15,962 nucleotides of DNA from Bacteroidia bacterium (GCA_013042025.1 JABDQY010000066.1:1-15962), one strand, 5' to 3'. Positions 8,198 to 15,127 are shown, counted from the stretch's first letter. Numbers and translations: made by a program. Notes: a model not told the origin generated them from the sequence alone.

Positions 8198-8871
8198 TCA
8201 CTTTGTTTAAGTCTGCGAATGATTACAAAATGGCTAAAAAAGACAATAGGTACAATAAAGCTTGGGAGCCAAACAAACGGAAAATAGAGAATGCCCACGT
8301 TTGGTTGGTCAAATGCAAATTGTTGAATGGGTAATGGCGTAGATAAAAGTGCATTTATAACAATATTTAATAGGAGAAGGATTGAAACAATATTCCAAAT
8401 CATAAATCCCCCTTTTGATAAGGTTTTCCTAATAAAGTAGAGATAGTATACAATTGGAGCTGTTAGACCGGCTAGAATGTCAAAATTCCTACCTTCAAAT
8501 GTCATTAATTGTGGTATGGCTTCAGCAAAGAACAACCATAACAAGCAAAATTCAACTGGTATTCGAACAATGTGGAGTAATGTTAAGTGCTTTATGTCGA
8601 GTGAATCTATAAACTGCTTCCCTTTAGATGATATAAATAGAAAAGCTATGAGAAGCAGACCAGGAAGTACCAATAGCAATATTCTTGGAGGCATTGTTTC
8701 CGTGTTTAAATAAAAGCTGAACAGGCCGAAGCTACCTTGAATACCTAACCAAACAATAAGAAAAAACATTACTTTTTTATTCCATTTGCAAGAAGCTCCA
8801 AACATGTAAAAAGTATACAGAATGCAGATGAAGAATGTTGCGGTAAGGTAAGTTGGGATGTTTAAAAGCAT
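8194..8871 (-). CDS. Unrecognised membrane protein with about seven spans
   Basis: I do not recognise a family. The 225 residues contain hydrophobic segments at about 6-24, 33-53, 63-81, 97-117, 128-147, 155-174 and 195-218, consistent with a seven-span inner-membrane protein with short loops. The last span is followed by a basic tail (IIRRLKQSD), which suggests a cytoplasmic C-terminus. Possibly notable are Glu107 in span 4 and MTFEGRNFDILAGLTAPIVYY in span 5; no catalytic motif stands out. It is transcribed towards the oxygenase gene with overlapping stops (8194-8197) and away from the TetR gene across 183 nt. I see no clear -7 element ahead of it. Confidence 0.75.
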   Translation of the reverse strand: MLLNIPTYLTATFFICILYTFYMFGASCKWNKKVMFFLIVWLGIQGSFGLFSFYLNTETMPPRILLLVLPGLLLIAFLFISSKGKQFIDSLDIKHLTLLHIVRIPVEFCLLWLFFAEAIPQLMTFEGRNFDILAGLTAPIVYYLYFIRKTLSKGGFMIWNIVSILLLLNIVINALLSTPLPIQQFAFDQPNVGILYFPFVWLPSFIVPIVFFSHFVIIRRLKQSD

Positions 8872-8973
8872 AACTTAAGAAGAATGGTCTAATTCAATTT
8901 GTGGTAAATTTAATCTATTTGAAAAGGATGAAGGATGCTTACGTAATATGCCGAGTTAATTTTATATTAAGTG

Positions 8974-8983
8974 AGTAATTACT
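8974..8983. promoter_or_regulatory. Palindrome AGTAATTACT in the divergent spacer
   Basis: A perfect 10-bp palindrome. With the preceding bases it reads GTGAGTAATTA (from 8971), which is similar to the reverse complement of the right arm of the site at 9034-9053 (GTGAGTGATTATT). It may be a second site for the TetR protein in the spacer shared with the membrane-protein gene. Confidence 0.35.
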
Positions 8984-9002
8984 TATTATTTAGCGAATAT
9001 TC

Positions 9003-9034
9003 TTGTTTCTTATTATTTTTTTAGTATACATTTG
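9003..9034 (+). promoter_or_regulatory. Promoter of the TetR operon
   Basis: TTG at 9003-9005 and TACATTTG at 9027-9034 are separated by 21 nt, matching the Bacteroidota -33/-7 promoter arrangement (TTG, then TAnnTTTG). Transcription would start near 9039-9041, about 15 nt before the ATG at 9055. Confidence 0.65.
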
Positions 9035-9053
9035 TGAGCAAATAATCACTCAC
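9034..9053. promoter_or_regulatory. Candidate TetR operator
   Basis: Inverted repeat GTGAG-N10-CTCAC that begins on the last base of the -7 element and ends one base before the TetR ATG. It would cover the transcription start site, so binding should block transcription. Size, symmetry and position fit an autoregulating TetR repressor. Confidence 0.55.
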
Positions 9054-9054
9054 T

Positions 9055-9576
9055 ATGACAGAAAAGCAACAATCTATAGTCAATTCGGCTCTTAAACTCT
9101 TTGCAGATAAAGGGTTTGATGCAGTCCCAACGAGTGCCATTGCAAAAGATGCCGGCGTTTCCGAAGGCTTAATCTTTAGGCATTTTCAGAATAAAGTTGG
9201 ACTCCTAAATGCCATAATGCAAATGGGAAAGGAAAAAATTGCAGATAACGTATCTGAAATTCTAGCCCTAAATACCCCCGAAGCACGGGTAACTGCTATT
9301 ATGGAAATACCATTTTATATTGCCGAAGAAGATTATCCGTTTTGGAAGCTGGTTTATTCATTGAAATGGCAAAACGATTATTATGATGATGAGATGAGCA
9401 AGCCGATGAAAGATATTTTGATTAGTGCACTTGTAGAAATGAAATACATTGATGCTGAATCTGAAGCAGATCTTATCCTAAGCTATCTTGATGGTTTTGC
9501 TACAACTATTCTACTTAAAGGTGAAGTAGTCGACAAGAATAAATTATTGCAAACACTTAGAAAAAAATACAAATAA
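9055..9576 (+). CDS. TetR-family transcriptional regulator
   Basis: 173 residues, slightly short for the family. The N-terminal DNA-binding domain is clear: IVNSALKLFADKGFDAVPTSAIAKDAGVSEGLIFRHFQNK (written here as two halves, helix-turn-helix about residues 26-44, with the typical GLIFRHF). The remaining 125 or so residues form the ligand/dimer domain, with hydrophobic and aromatic residues (IPFYIAEEDYPFWKLVYSLKW) that could line a pocket for a hydrophobic ligand. It is first in a five-gene operon; its TAA shares one base with the next ATG (TAATG). A candidate operator overlaps its promoter, so autoregulation is likely. The ligand is unknown, but probably relates to the SDR substrates downstream. 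Confidence 0.93.
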   Translation: MTEKQQSIVNSALKLFADKGFDAVPTSAIAKDAGVSEGLIFRHFQNKVGLLNAIMQMGKEKIADNVSEILALNTPEARVTAIMEIPFYIAEEDYPFWKLVYSLKWQNDYYDDEMSKPMKDILISALVEMKYIDAESEADLILSYLDGFATTILLKGEVVDKNKLLQTLRKKYK

Positions 9577-10640
9577 TGAATATTGATAATACAAAACCAG
9601 TGATGGTAACAGGTGCTAATGGCTATATAGCTAGTTGGTTGGTGAAAAAGTTATTGGATGAAGGAAGAACTGTGCATGCAGCTGTAAGAAATCCGAAAAA
9701 TGAAAAGAAAATTGCTCATCTAATTAAAGCAGGTGCAAGTTCTAAAGGAGCCATCAAATTTTTTGCTAGTGACCTTCTGGAAGAGGGGTCTTATCGTGCA
9801 GCAATGGAAGGATGTGAGATTGTATACCATACCGCTTCCCCTTTTACAATAGATGTGAAAGATCCACAAAAAGAACTTATTGATCCTGCTGTAAATGGGA
9901 CAGAGAACGTATTAAACTCAGCAAATGAAGTGTCATCGGTTAAACGCGTGGTTTTAACAAGTAGTTGTGCCGCTATCTACACAGATGCAATTGATACTGT
10001 GAATGCTCCTGGAGGCAAAATAACGGAGTCTGTTTGGAATAAAACCGCGTCTTTAGACTATCAACCATATTCATATTCCAAAACATTAGCTGAACAAAAA
10101 GCTTGGGAAATGGCGAAAGCACAAGACAAATGGGATTTGGTTACGGTTAATCCTCCAGGTGTTTTTGGACCGCCACTTAACCCTCACAACACAACTTCTG
10201 AAAGTATGAATATTTTAAAAATGTTGGGAGGTGGAGATATGAAAATGGGTGCCCCTAAAATGGGTATTGGACTTGTTGATGTAAGAGATGTAGCTGAAGC
10301 TCATTACAGAGCTGGTTATACTCCAAGTGCTAGTGGCAGGTATATAGCATCGGGTCATAATACAAATTTCTTGGAAATGGGTAAAGTTCTTTTACCAAAA
10401 TATGGAAATAAGTATCCTCTTCCCAAAAAAGCATTACCAAAATGGCTACTTATGTTAGTAGGGCCAATAACCAATAAGCTGTTTACCAGAAAATTCATAC
10501 GTAATAATGTTAATGTTCCATGGAAAGCGGATAATTCCAAAATCAGAAAGGAACTTGGTATTGAATTTAGATCTTTACAAGAAACTATGGAAGATTCTTT
10601 TCAAGTACTTATTGACGAAGAAATTATAAAAGCAAAATAG
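9576..10640 (+). CDS. Extended SDR, dihydroflavonol-4-reductase-like NAD(P)-dependent oxidoreductase
   Basis: 354-residue Rossmann enzyme. The nucleotide-binding motif is TGANGYIAS (Gly13, Gly16, Ala19; the GxxGxxA form of the DFR/cinnamoyl-CoA-reductase-like group). The catalytic set is Ser129/Ser130 in VVLTSSCAAIY and Tyr165-x3-Lys169 in YSYSKTLAEQKAW. VNPPGVFGPPL and LVDVRDVAEAHYRA are further hallmarks. Relatives reduce aldehydes or ketones with NADPH; the true substrate here is unknown. The C-terminal part contains a hydrophobic stretch (LPKWLLMLVGPITNKLF, near 288-304) that may touch the membrane or a hydrophobic substrate. Its start shares one base with the TetR stop, and the next gene begins 2 nt after its own stop, so it is firmly inside the operon. 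Confidence 0.9.
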   Translation: MNIDNTKPVMVTGANGYIASWLVKKLLDEGRTVHAAVRNPKNEKKIAHLIKAGASSKGAIKFFASDLLEEGSYRAAMEGCEIVYHTASPFTIDVKDPQKELIDPAVNGTENVLNSANEVSSVKRVVLTSSCAAIYTDAIDTVNAPGGKITESVWNKTASLDYQPYSYSKTLAEQKAWEMAKAQDKWDLVTVNPPGVFGPPLNPHNTTSESMNILKMLGGGDMKMGAPKMGIGLVDVRDVAEAHYRAGYTPSASGRYIASGHNTNFLEMGKVLLPKYGNKYPLPKKALPKWLLMLVGPITNKLFTRKFIRNNVNVPWKADNSKIRKELGIEFRSLQETMEDSFQVLIDEEIIKAK

Positions 10641-10642
10641 AA

Positions 10643-11425
10643 ATGAATAAAACAGCATTAATTACTGGTGCAAGCACTGGTATTGGTAGAGAATTAGCAA
10701 AAATTCATGCACAAAGGGGTGGTAACCTAGTTATTGTAGCTCGAAGTACAGATAAACTAAATCGCTTGAAGGAAGAGTTAGAAGCAGAATACAACGTTTC
10801 AGTTTATGTAATTTCTAAAGACCTAATTAAATTGGAATCTTCTAAGGAGGTTTATGATGAAGTAAAATCTGCAGGAATTGAGATTGATTACCTAATAAAT
10901 AACGCAGGATTTGGTGGGCTTGGCAAGTTCCATGAACGAAAGTTTGAGGAGGATTTGGCAATGATTAGTCTAAATATTGTTGCATTAGCTGCATTAACGC
11001 ATTTGTATCTTCCAGATTTTGTTAAACGCGGAAGTGGTAGGGTGTTAAATGTTAGTTCAACGGCCTCCCTAATGGCAGGTCCGTTGCAAGCAGTTTATTT
11101 TGCTACAAAAGCATTTGTTACTTCTTTTAGTAATGCAATATCTGAAGAGCTGTCTGGAACTGGGGTAACCGTAACTTCTTTAATGCCAGGAGCAACAAAA
11201 ACCGATTTTGGGAAAGTGAGTGGATTAGATAAAACTCCTTTATTCGACAATTTATTTAGTGCTTATGGTGTAGCTAAAGACGGTTATGAAGGAATGTTGG
11301 CAGGAGAACTAGACGTAATAACTGGAGTTAGTGCAATGCAAAAAATAATGTTTAAAGCTGTTCCGTTTGTTCCCAAAAGTATTGTGTTAAAACAAACAAG
11401 GAAACTACAAGAAACAAAGAAATGA
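10643..11425 (+). CDS. Classical short-chain dehydrogenase/reductase
   Basis: 260 residues, the usual length. All classical SDR motifs are present: TGASTGIG at 8-15, NNAG at 86-89, Asn111, Ser139 in LNVSST, and Tyr152-x3-Lys156 in AVYFATKAF. PGATKTDF (about 188-195) follows the active site as in the DltE/YqjQ-like group. ARS at 33-35 after the second beta strand, with Arg34, suggests preference for NADP(H). It is an oxidoreductase of an unidentified alcohol/carbonyl pair, cytoplasmic, without a signal peptide. The C-terminal helix (FVPKSIVLKQTRKLQE) is basic. The gene starts 2 nt after the preceding stop and its own TGA overlaps the next ATG (ATGA), so translation is coupled. Confidence 0.93.
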   Translation: MNKTALITGASTGIGRELAKIHAQRGGNLVIVARSTDKLNRLKEELEAEYNVSVYVISKDLIKLESSKEVYDEVKSAGIEIDYLINNAGFGGLGKFHERKFEEDLAMISLNIVALAALTHLYLPDFVKRGSGRVLNVSSTASLMAGPLQAVYFATKAFVTSFSNAISEELSGTGVTVTSLMPGATKTDFGKVSGLDKTPLFDNLFSAYGVAKDGYEGMLAGELDVITGVSAMQKIMFKAVPFVPKSIVLKQTRKLQETKK

Positions 11426-12087
11426 AAGTGATAATTACAGGGTCTACTGGAATGATTGGGAAAGGTGTTCTTCTGGAATGTCTCGATGATAATCGTATAA
11501 CTGAGGTACTTGCTATCAATAGGCGAAGCTTAAATATAAAACACGCTAAACTAAAAGAATTAAAACAGAACGATTTTACGAAATTTAGTTCGGTGTCAGC
11601 CGATTTTGGAGCCTATGACGGATGTTTTCATTGCATGGGGATTTCCGTTTTAGGAAAAAGTGAAGCGGATTATACACGTTTAACTTTTGATGTTACGAAG
11701 TCGTTAGCTGATGCTTGCTTTTCTGCTAATCCCCAAATGGTATTTAATTATGTTTCAGGAACAGGAACAGATTCATCTGAAAAGGGCAATTCTATGTGGG
11801 CTAGAGTTAAGGGAAGAACAGAAAATTATGTATTAGGTTTGGGTTTCAAAGATTCATATATGTTTCGACCCGGAATGATAATCCCAGAAAGAGGAATCAA
11901 ATCAAGTACAAAGTGGTACAATATCATGTACGTAATAACTAAACCTCTTTTTCCTTGGTTTAGAAAAATGAAGAATGTTACAAGCACAACGAGAATTGGT
12001 TTGGCTATGATTAATTCTATTAATGCTTCACAAGAACTTAAACTCTTAGAAGGCAGAGACATTAATGCAATTGCTGCAAGTAAGTAA
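11422..12087 (+). CDS. Small atypical SDR / Rossmann 'epimerase' (TIP30-like fold)
   Basis: 221-residue nucleotide-binding protein starting with ITGSTGMIGKG (Gly7, Gly10, Gly13) and INRR at about 33-36, where the arginines suggest NADP(H). It resembles the small NAD(P)-binding proteins related to human HTATIP2/TIP30. In those the catalytic motif is Tyr-x3-Lys; here the matching place reads MWARVKGRTEN, with Trp126 in the tyrosine position and Lys130 kept. MFRPGMIIP (about 151-159) is a family landmark. It may be an oxidoreductase with unusual chemistry or a redox-sensing partner of the neighbouring SDRs. It overlaps the genes on both sides (ATGA upstream, TAATG downstream). Confidence 0.82.
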   Translation: MKVIITGSTGMIGKGVLLECLDDNRITEVLAINRRSLNIKHAKLKELKQNDFTKFSSVSADFGAYDGCFHCMGISVLGKSEADYTRLTFDVTKSLADACFSANPQMVFNYVSGTGTDSSEKGNSMWARVKGRTENYVLGLGFKDSYMFRPGMIIPERGIKSSTKWYNIMYVITKPLFPWFRKMKNVTSTTRIGLAMINSINASQELKLLEGRDINAIAASK

Positions 12088-13133
12088 TGAGATACTTAAA
12101 ACATTTTGGTGGTCGACTAACAAAAGAGCGAATAGCTCAATACGAAAAATCACCTAACTGGATAGATGGTACTTTTAGGAATTTGGAATCGACTACAATG
12201 GAAATTACTCCTTCCAAAATCCCAGGATTGTTGTACCAACAATTTTTTAAAAGAAAAGGAAGGGAGCCGATTCAACCTTTGCCGATTCAACCTTTTGATA
12301 AAGAAGCATTCTTGGCTCCAAGTGATGAAGTGAAAATGATCTGGTATGGTCATTCCGTAGTTCTCCTTAGAATAGAAGGGAAGACTGTACTCATCGATCC
12401 TATGTTGGGTCCTGATGCATCGCCAATAGCTCCGTTCCCAGTCAAACGATTTTCTGAAAATACCTTGAATCTTATCAATGATTTCCCTGAGATTGATATT
12501 CTCTTAATGACCCATGATCACTATGACCATATCGATTTATCAAGCTTTGAAAAATTGAAGCCCAAGGTTTCGAAGTATGTCACTACGTTAGGCACTGCTA
12601 GGCATTATGAAGATTGGGGTGTGGCCGAAGAAGATATTTTTGAGTTGGATTGGTGGGATAGTATAAAAATAGAAGGTTTAAAAATTCATTGCACACCATC
12701 GCGACATTTTGCTGGCAGAGGCGGTAACAATAGGGCAAAGTCACTATGGGGTGGTTGGACTATTAAGTCGGAATCTGAAAACCTATACTTTAGTGGAGAT
12801 GGAGGTTATGGCAATCATTTCAAAGAAGTTGGTGAGAGGCTTGGTCCTTTTGATTTTGGCTTTATGGAATGTGGTCAGTACAACGAGCTATGGCATCAGA
12901 TTCATATGTATCCTGAAGAAAGCGTACAAGCAGCTATTGACGCCAAAGTGAAGAACATAATGCCTGTACATTGGGCTGGATTTGCACTAGCTATGCACAC
13001 CTGGCAAGAGCCTGTGGAACGATTTGTAGCTGAAGCAAATGCAAAAAGTAAGAGCTTCATTACTCCGCAAATTGGAGAAATGTTTAACGCACGAAGCGAT
13101 TCAAAAAAAGATTGGTGGAATCAGCACTTATAG
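12087..13133 (+). CDS. Metallo-beta-lactamase-fold hydrolase, NAPE-PLD/RomA-like
   Basis: 348-residue binuclear metal hydrolase. The metal ligands are His143, His145, Asp147 and His148 in THDHYDH, His207 in CTPSRHF, Asp238 in YFSGDGGYG, and His295 in PVHWAGF, in the same order and near-identical spacing as in human N-acylphosphatidylethanolamine phospholipase D (185/187/189/190, 253, 284, 343). The N-terminal WIDGTFRNLE resembles the DGxFxN signature of bacterial RomA-like relatives. No signal peptide or lipobox is seen, so it is probably cytoplasmic or peripheral to the membrane. Bacterial members are mostly uncharacterised; phosphodiester or lactone hydrolysis is plausible. The ATG shares a base with the previous stop (TAATG). 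A 15-nt tandem duplication lies in the proline-rich segment before the catalytic domain. Confidence 0.9.
   Translation: MRYLKHFGGRLTKERIAQYEKSPNWIDGTFRNLESTTMEITPSKIPGLLYQQFFKRKGREPIQPLPIQPFDKEAFLAPSDEVKMIWYGHSVVLLRIEGKTVLIDPMLGPDASPIAPFPVKRFSENTLNLINDFPEIDILLMTHDHYDHIDLSSFEKLKPKVSKYVTTLGTARHYEDWGVAEEDIFELDWWDSIKIEGLKIHCTPSRHFAGRGGNNRAKSLWGGWTIKSESENLYFSGDGGYGNHFKEVGERLGPFDFGFMECGQYNELWHQIHMYPEESVQAAIDAKVKNIMPVHWAGFALAMHTWQEPVERFVAEANAKSKSFITPQIGEMFNARSDSKKDWWNQHL
12266..12295 (+). repeat. 15-nt tandem duplication inside the MBL gene
   Basis: GCCGATTCAACCTTT occurs twice in direct succession, at 12266-12280 and 12281-12295. It is in frame and encodes PIQPL-PIQPF in the linker between the N-terminal segment and the hydrolase domain. 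Confidence 0.9.
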
Positions 13134-13148
13134 CAAGCCACTTTTTGT

Positions 13149-13156
13149 TATTTTTG
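13149..13156 (+). promoter_or_regulatory. Putative -7 element of the carbonic anhydrase gene
   Basis: TATTTTTG matches TAnnTTTG and lies 14 nt before the ATG at 13171, in the 37-nt gap after the MBL gene. No -33 TTG is found at the right distance (the nearest is 34 nt away), so the gene could also be read through from the TetR operon. Confidence 0.4.
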
Positions 13157-13170
13157 TTAACTAAGTAATT

Positions 13171-13737
13171 ATGAATCATCAAGAAATATTAAATAGACTT
13201 CAAGAAGGGAATAGCCGCTTTGTAGCGGATAAGTTAGACGGGAAATTACAGGATAGTGCTCGAAGAGACGAGTTAACTAAGGGCCAACAACCACATACTA
13301 TTGTACTAAGTTGTGCAGATAGTAGAGTAGTGCCTGAACTTGCATTTGATACCGGATTAGGAGAGTTATTTGTTGTTAGAGTTGCAGGTAATGTGGCAAA
13401 TACAAGTAGCCTTGCAAGTATAGAATATGCAGTTGCACACTGTGGCAGTACTGTAATAGTAGTTCTTGGTCATCAAAGCTGTGGAGCTGTAACAGCTGCA
13501 ATGGCAGGAGGTGATAATGGCCATAACCTTAATCATTTATTGGCACACATTAGTCCTGCAATCTCACAGACTCATGAAGGAGCATCTGTTAATGAAGTTG
13601 TTAAAGCTAATGCGAAGCTAACCACTCAGGAGTTAATGACTCGCTCTGCTACTATTCGAGAATATGCACAGAATGGAACAGTAATGATTGTTCCTGCATA
13701 CTATAACCTAGATTCAGGGAAAGTAGAATTCCTTTAA
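13171..13737 (+). CDS. Beta-class carbonic anhydrase
   Basis: Zinc enzyme that interconverts carbon dioxide and bicarbonate. The 188 residues are a little short for the class. Zinc ligands are Cys48 (LSCADSRV), His101 and Cys104 (LGHQSCGAV); the catalytic Asp50-Arg52 pair is in CADSR. FVVRVAGN and SLASIEYAV are standard. The end, MIVPAYYNLDSGKVEFL, matches the usual 'G-x-x-Y-x-L-x-T/S-G' C-terminal strand. No signal peptide, so cytoplasmic, where it would supply bicarbonate for carboxylations or buffer pH. It is 37 nt after the MBL gene and 10 nt before the DUF2490 gene, probably co-transcribed with the latter. Confidence 0.95.
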   Translation: MNHQEILNRLQEGNSRFVADKLDGKLQDSARRDELTKGQQPHTIVLSCADSRVVPELAFDTGLGELFVVRVAGNVANTSSLASIEYAVAHCGSTVIVVLGHQSCGAVTAAMAGGDNGHNLNHLLAHISPAISQTHEGASVNEVVKANAKLTTQELMTRSATIREYAQNGTVMIVPAYYNLDSGKVEFL

Positions 13738-13747
13738 TTCTTTTATA

Positions 13748-14407
13748 ATGAGTAGATTCCTACACACCTTGATACTGGTGATGTTGATGACACCTTTTGC
13801 TTTTTCTCAAGAAAGTGATTTGGGAAACTGGGTAATTTATTTAGGCAATAAAAAGTTGAACGATAAGGTTAATTTACATCATGAAATTCAATATAGAAAT
13901 TATAATGCCCTTGGAGATCTTGAACAATTACTTTTAAGAACTGGAATTGGTTATAACCTGAGCCCCAATAACAATAACGTATTATTGGGATATGGTTTTA
14001 TTCGTTCAGAAAACTATGGTGATAGTTCAGTTAAGGATCTAGTCAATGAGCATAGAATATACCAACAGTTCATTACCAAGCAGTCTTTTGGGAGATTTAG
14101 TTTGCAACATCGTTATAGGATTGAGGAACGGTTTGTTGAGGAAAACTTTAAAGTTAGGTTTCGGTATTTTTTGTCTACCAACGTTGCATTAACCAATAAG
14201 AAATTAGTGCCCAAAACTGTTTATTTATCTGCTTACAATGAAGTTTTTATTAATTCACAAAATCAACTTTTTGATAGGAATAGAATCTATGGGGGACTTG
14301 GTTACAAGGTAACCGATAACTTAAAGTTTGAAGTAGGGTATATGAATCAGCGGTTTTTTAAAGGAAGTAGAGATCAGGTTAATTTGATCGCAAATTTCAA
14401 ATTTTAA
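13748..14407 (+). CDS. DUF2490 family outer-membrane beta-barrel protein
   Basis: 219 residues with a signal peptide (LHTLILVMLMTPFAFS, cleavage probably before Gln21). The mature part alternates polar and hydrophobic residues in short strands (LHHEIQYRNY, LLLRTGIGYNL, SLQHRYRIEERF, FEVGYMNQRFF) and ends in a phenylalanine (LIANFKF), typical of an outer-membrane barrel. LGNWVIYLGNKKLNDKVNLHHEIQYR and LEQLLLRTGIGYNLS are the pattern I associate with DUF2490. Its function is unknown. The gene follows carbonic anhydrase by 10 nt and is followed by a strong terminator. Confidence 0.85.
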   Translation: MSRFLHTLILVMLMTPFAFSQESDLGNWVIYLGNKKLNDKVNLHHEIQYRNYNALGDLEQLLLRTGIGYNLSPNNNNVLLGYGFIRSENYGDSSVKDLVNEHRIYQQFITKQSFGRFSLQHRYRIEERFVEENFKVRFRYFLSTNVALTNKKLVPKTVYLSAYNEVFINSQNQLFDRNRIYGGLGYKVTDNLKFEVGYMNQRFFKGSRDQVNLIANFKF

Positions 14408-14420
14408 AGATTATAGCTAT

Positions 14421-14458
14421 AAAAAAGCCCGATGCAGATACTGCATCGGGCTTTTTTT
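14421..14458. terminator. Bidirectional intrinsic terminator
   Basis: Perfect 17-bp inverted repeat (arms 14421-14437 and 14441-14457) around the loop ATA, with GCCCGATGCAG as the GC-rich part. It is flanked by A's on one side and seven T's (14452-14458) on the other. It lies between the convergent DUF2490 and SRPBCC genes and should stop transcription from both sides. Confidence 0.95.
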
Positions 14459-14471
14459 ATGATTGGTTCTA

Positions 14472-15095
14472 TTATTCGGTAGGCATTTCTTCACCTTCGT
14501 CAACAGTTTCTTCCATAGCAGCTGCTTCTTGCTCAGCACGTTCTATATCAGCTTTAGCACTTGCTTCAGCAAGTTCCTTAAGACTTGTAAGACCACTTCG
14601 CCATTCCGTTCCCATTTGTTCTTCCATTCCACCGTTTATCATAGGCACCATAAGATTCATAGGCCAAGGCATCTCTCCAGTGAATCCCCAAGTAAGATTT
14701 GTTCCTCCTTCTGATTCTTCTAAATCGATATATGCCTTTCCTGCTCCCTCATTTGGTTTTTCAAATAGCATTTCGGTACCCATATGTTTGTTTTCTTCAA
14801 AGTCTGTAATCCATTGACATCCCTTACCAACTTTTTCAACTTCACTATCCCAACAACCTTTTGAGTTAACAGCACCATCTTCACCCTCATACGTTTTTTC
14901 ACCATCAGGGTCCATTGCTACCCATGGGCTCCAAGTGTCCATGCTTTTAATTGAATTGGTGTGTTGCCACACTTGTGCTGGAGTTGCGTTAATTTGAATC
15001 GAGTCCTCATATCCAAACTCTTTAGGCATAAAAAAAGCTGCTATAAGTGCAATTGCTACAATTACTCCTAAGCCGATTAAGATTTTCTTTAACAT
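14472..15095 (-). CDS. SRPBCC (polyketide-cyclase-like) membrane-anchored protein
   Basis: 207 residues from the ATG at 15095. The N-terminus is a membrane anchor or signal (MLKKILIGLGVIVAIALIAA), followed by a SRPBCC/START-like helix-grip domain: INATPAQVWQHTNSIKSMDTWSPW (residues about 36-59), the CQWITDF and TNLTWGFTGEMPWP strands, and a long C-terminal helix. It ends in an acidic Glu/Ala-rich tail (ERAEQEAAAMEETVDEGEE). Such proteins bind hydrophobic ligands; the ligand is unknown. An upstream ATG at 15122 would extend it by nine residues (MFQTNFKKY), but that codon overlaps the -7 promoter element, so I reject it. It converges on the DUF2490 gene and diverges from the bestrophin gene. 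Confidence 0.85.
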   Translation of the reverse strand: MLKKILIGLGVIVAIALIAAFFMPKEFGYEDSIQINATPAQVWQHTNSIKSMDTWSPWVAMDPDGEKTYEGEDGAVNSKGCWDSEVEKVGKGCQWITDFEENKHMGTEMLFEKPNEGAGKAYIDLEESEGGTNLTWGFTGEMPWPMNLMVPMINGGMEEQMGTEWRSGLTSLKELAEASAKADIERAEQEAAAMEETVDEGEEMPTE

Positions 15096-15119
15096 ATATT
15101 TTTTAAAATTGGTTTGAAA

Positions 15120-15127
15120 CAAATATA
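15120..15127 (-). promoter_or_regulatory. -7 promoter element of the SRPBCC gene
   Basis: The minus strand reads TATATTTG, an exact match to TAnnTTTG. Transcription would start around 15113-15115, about 20 nt before the ATG at 15095. This decides the start of the gene, because the alternative ATG (15122-15120) would lie upstream of the transcript. Confidence 0.55.

Noticed and set aside
8477..8713. 78-codon plus-strand frame within the membrane-protein gene
   Set aside because: The minus-strand frame encodes regular hydrophobic spans and is three times longer; the plus frame has no motif or promoter.
10643..11425. Classical SDR considered as a sepiapterin reductase completing a biopterin pathway with the pterin synthase
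   Set aside because: It sits in the separate TetR operon 6 kb away, and its motifs are generic SDR; nothing specific to sepiapterin reductase is visible.
14421..14458. Long perfect inverted repeat considered as a mobile-element end or REP-like repeat
   Set aside because: The 3-nt loop, GC-rich stem, flanking A and T tracts and position between convergent stops are those of a bidirectional terminator; no second copy is seen in the window.
14463..14714. 83-codon plus-strand frame, rich in Ser/Phe/His
   Set aside because: Antisense to the SRPBCC gene; its composition reflects the Glu/Ala-rich tail read on the other strand, and it begins right after the terminator without a promoter.
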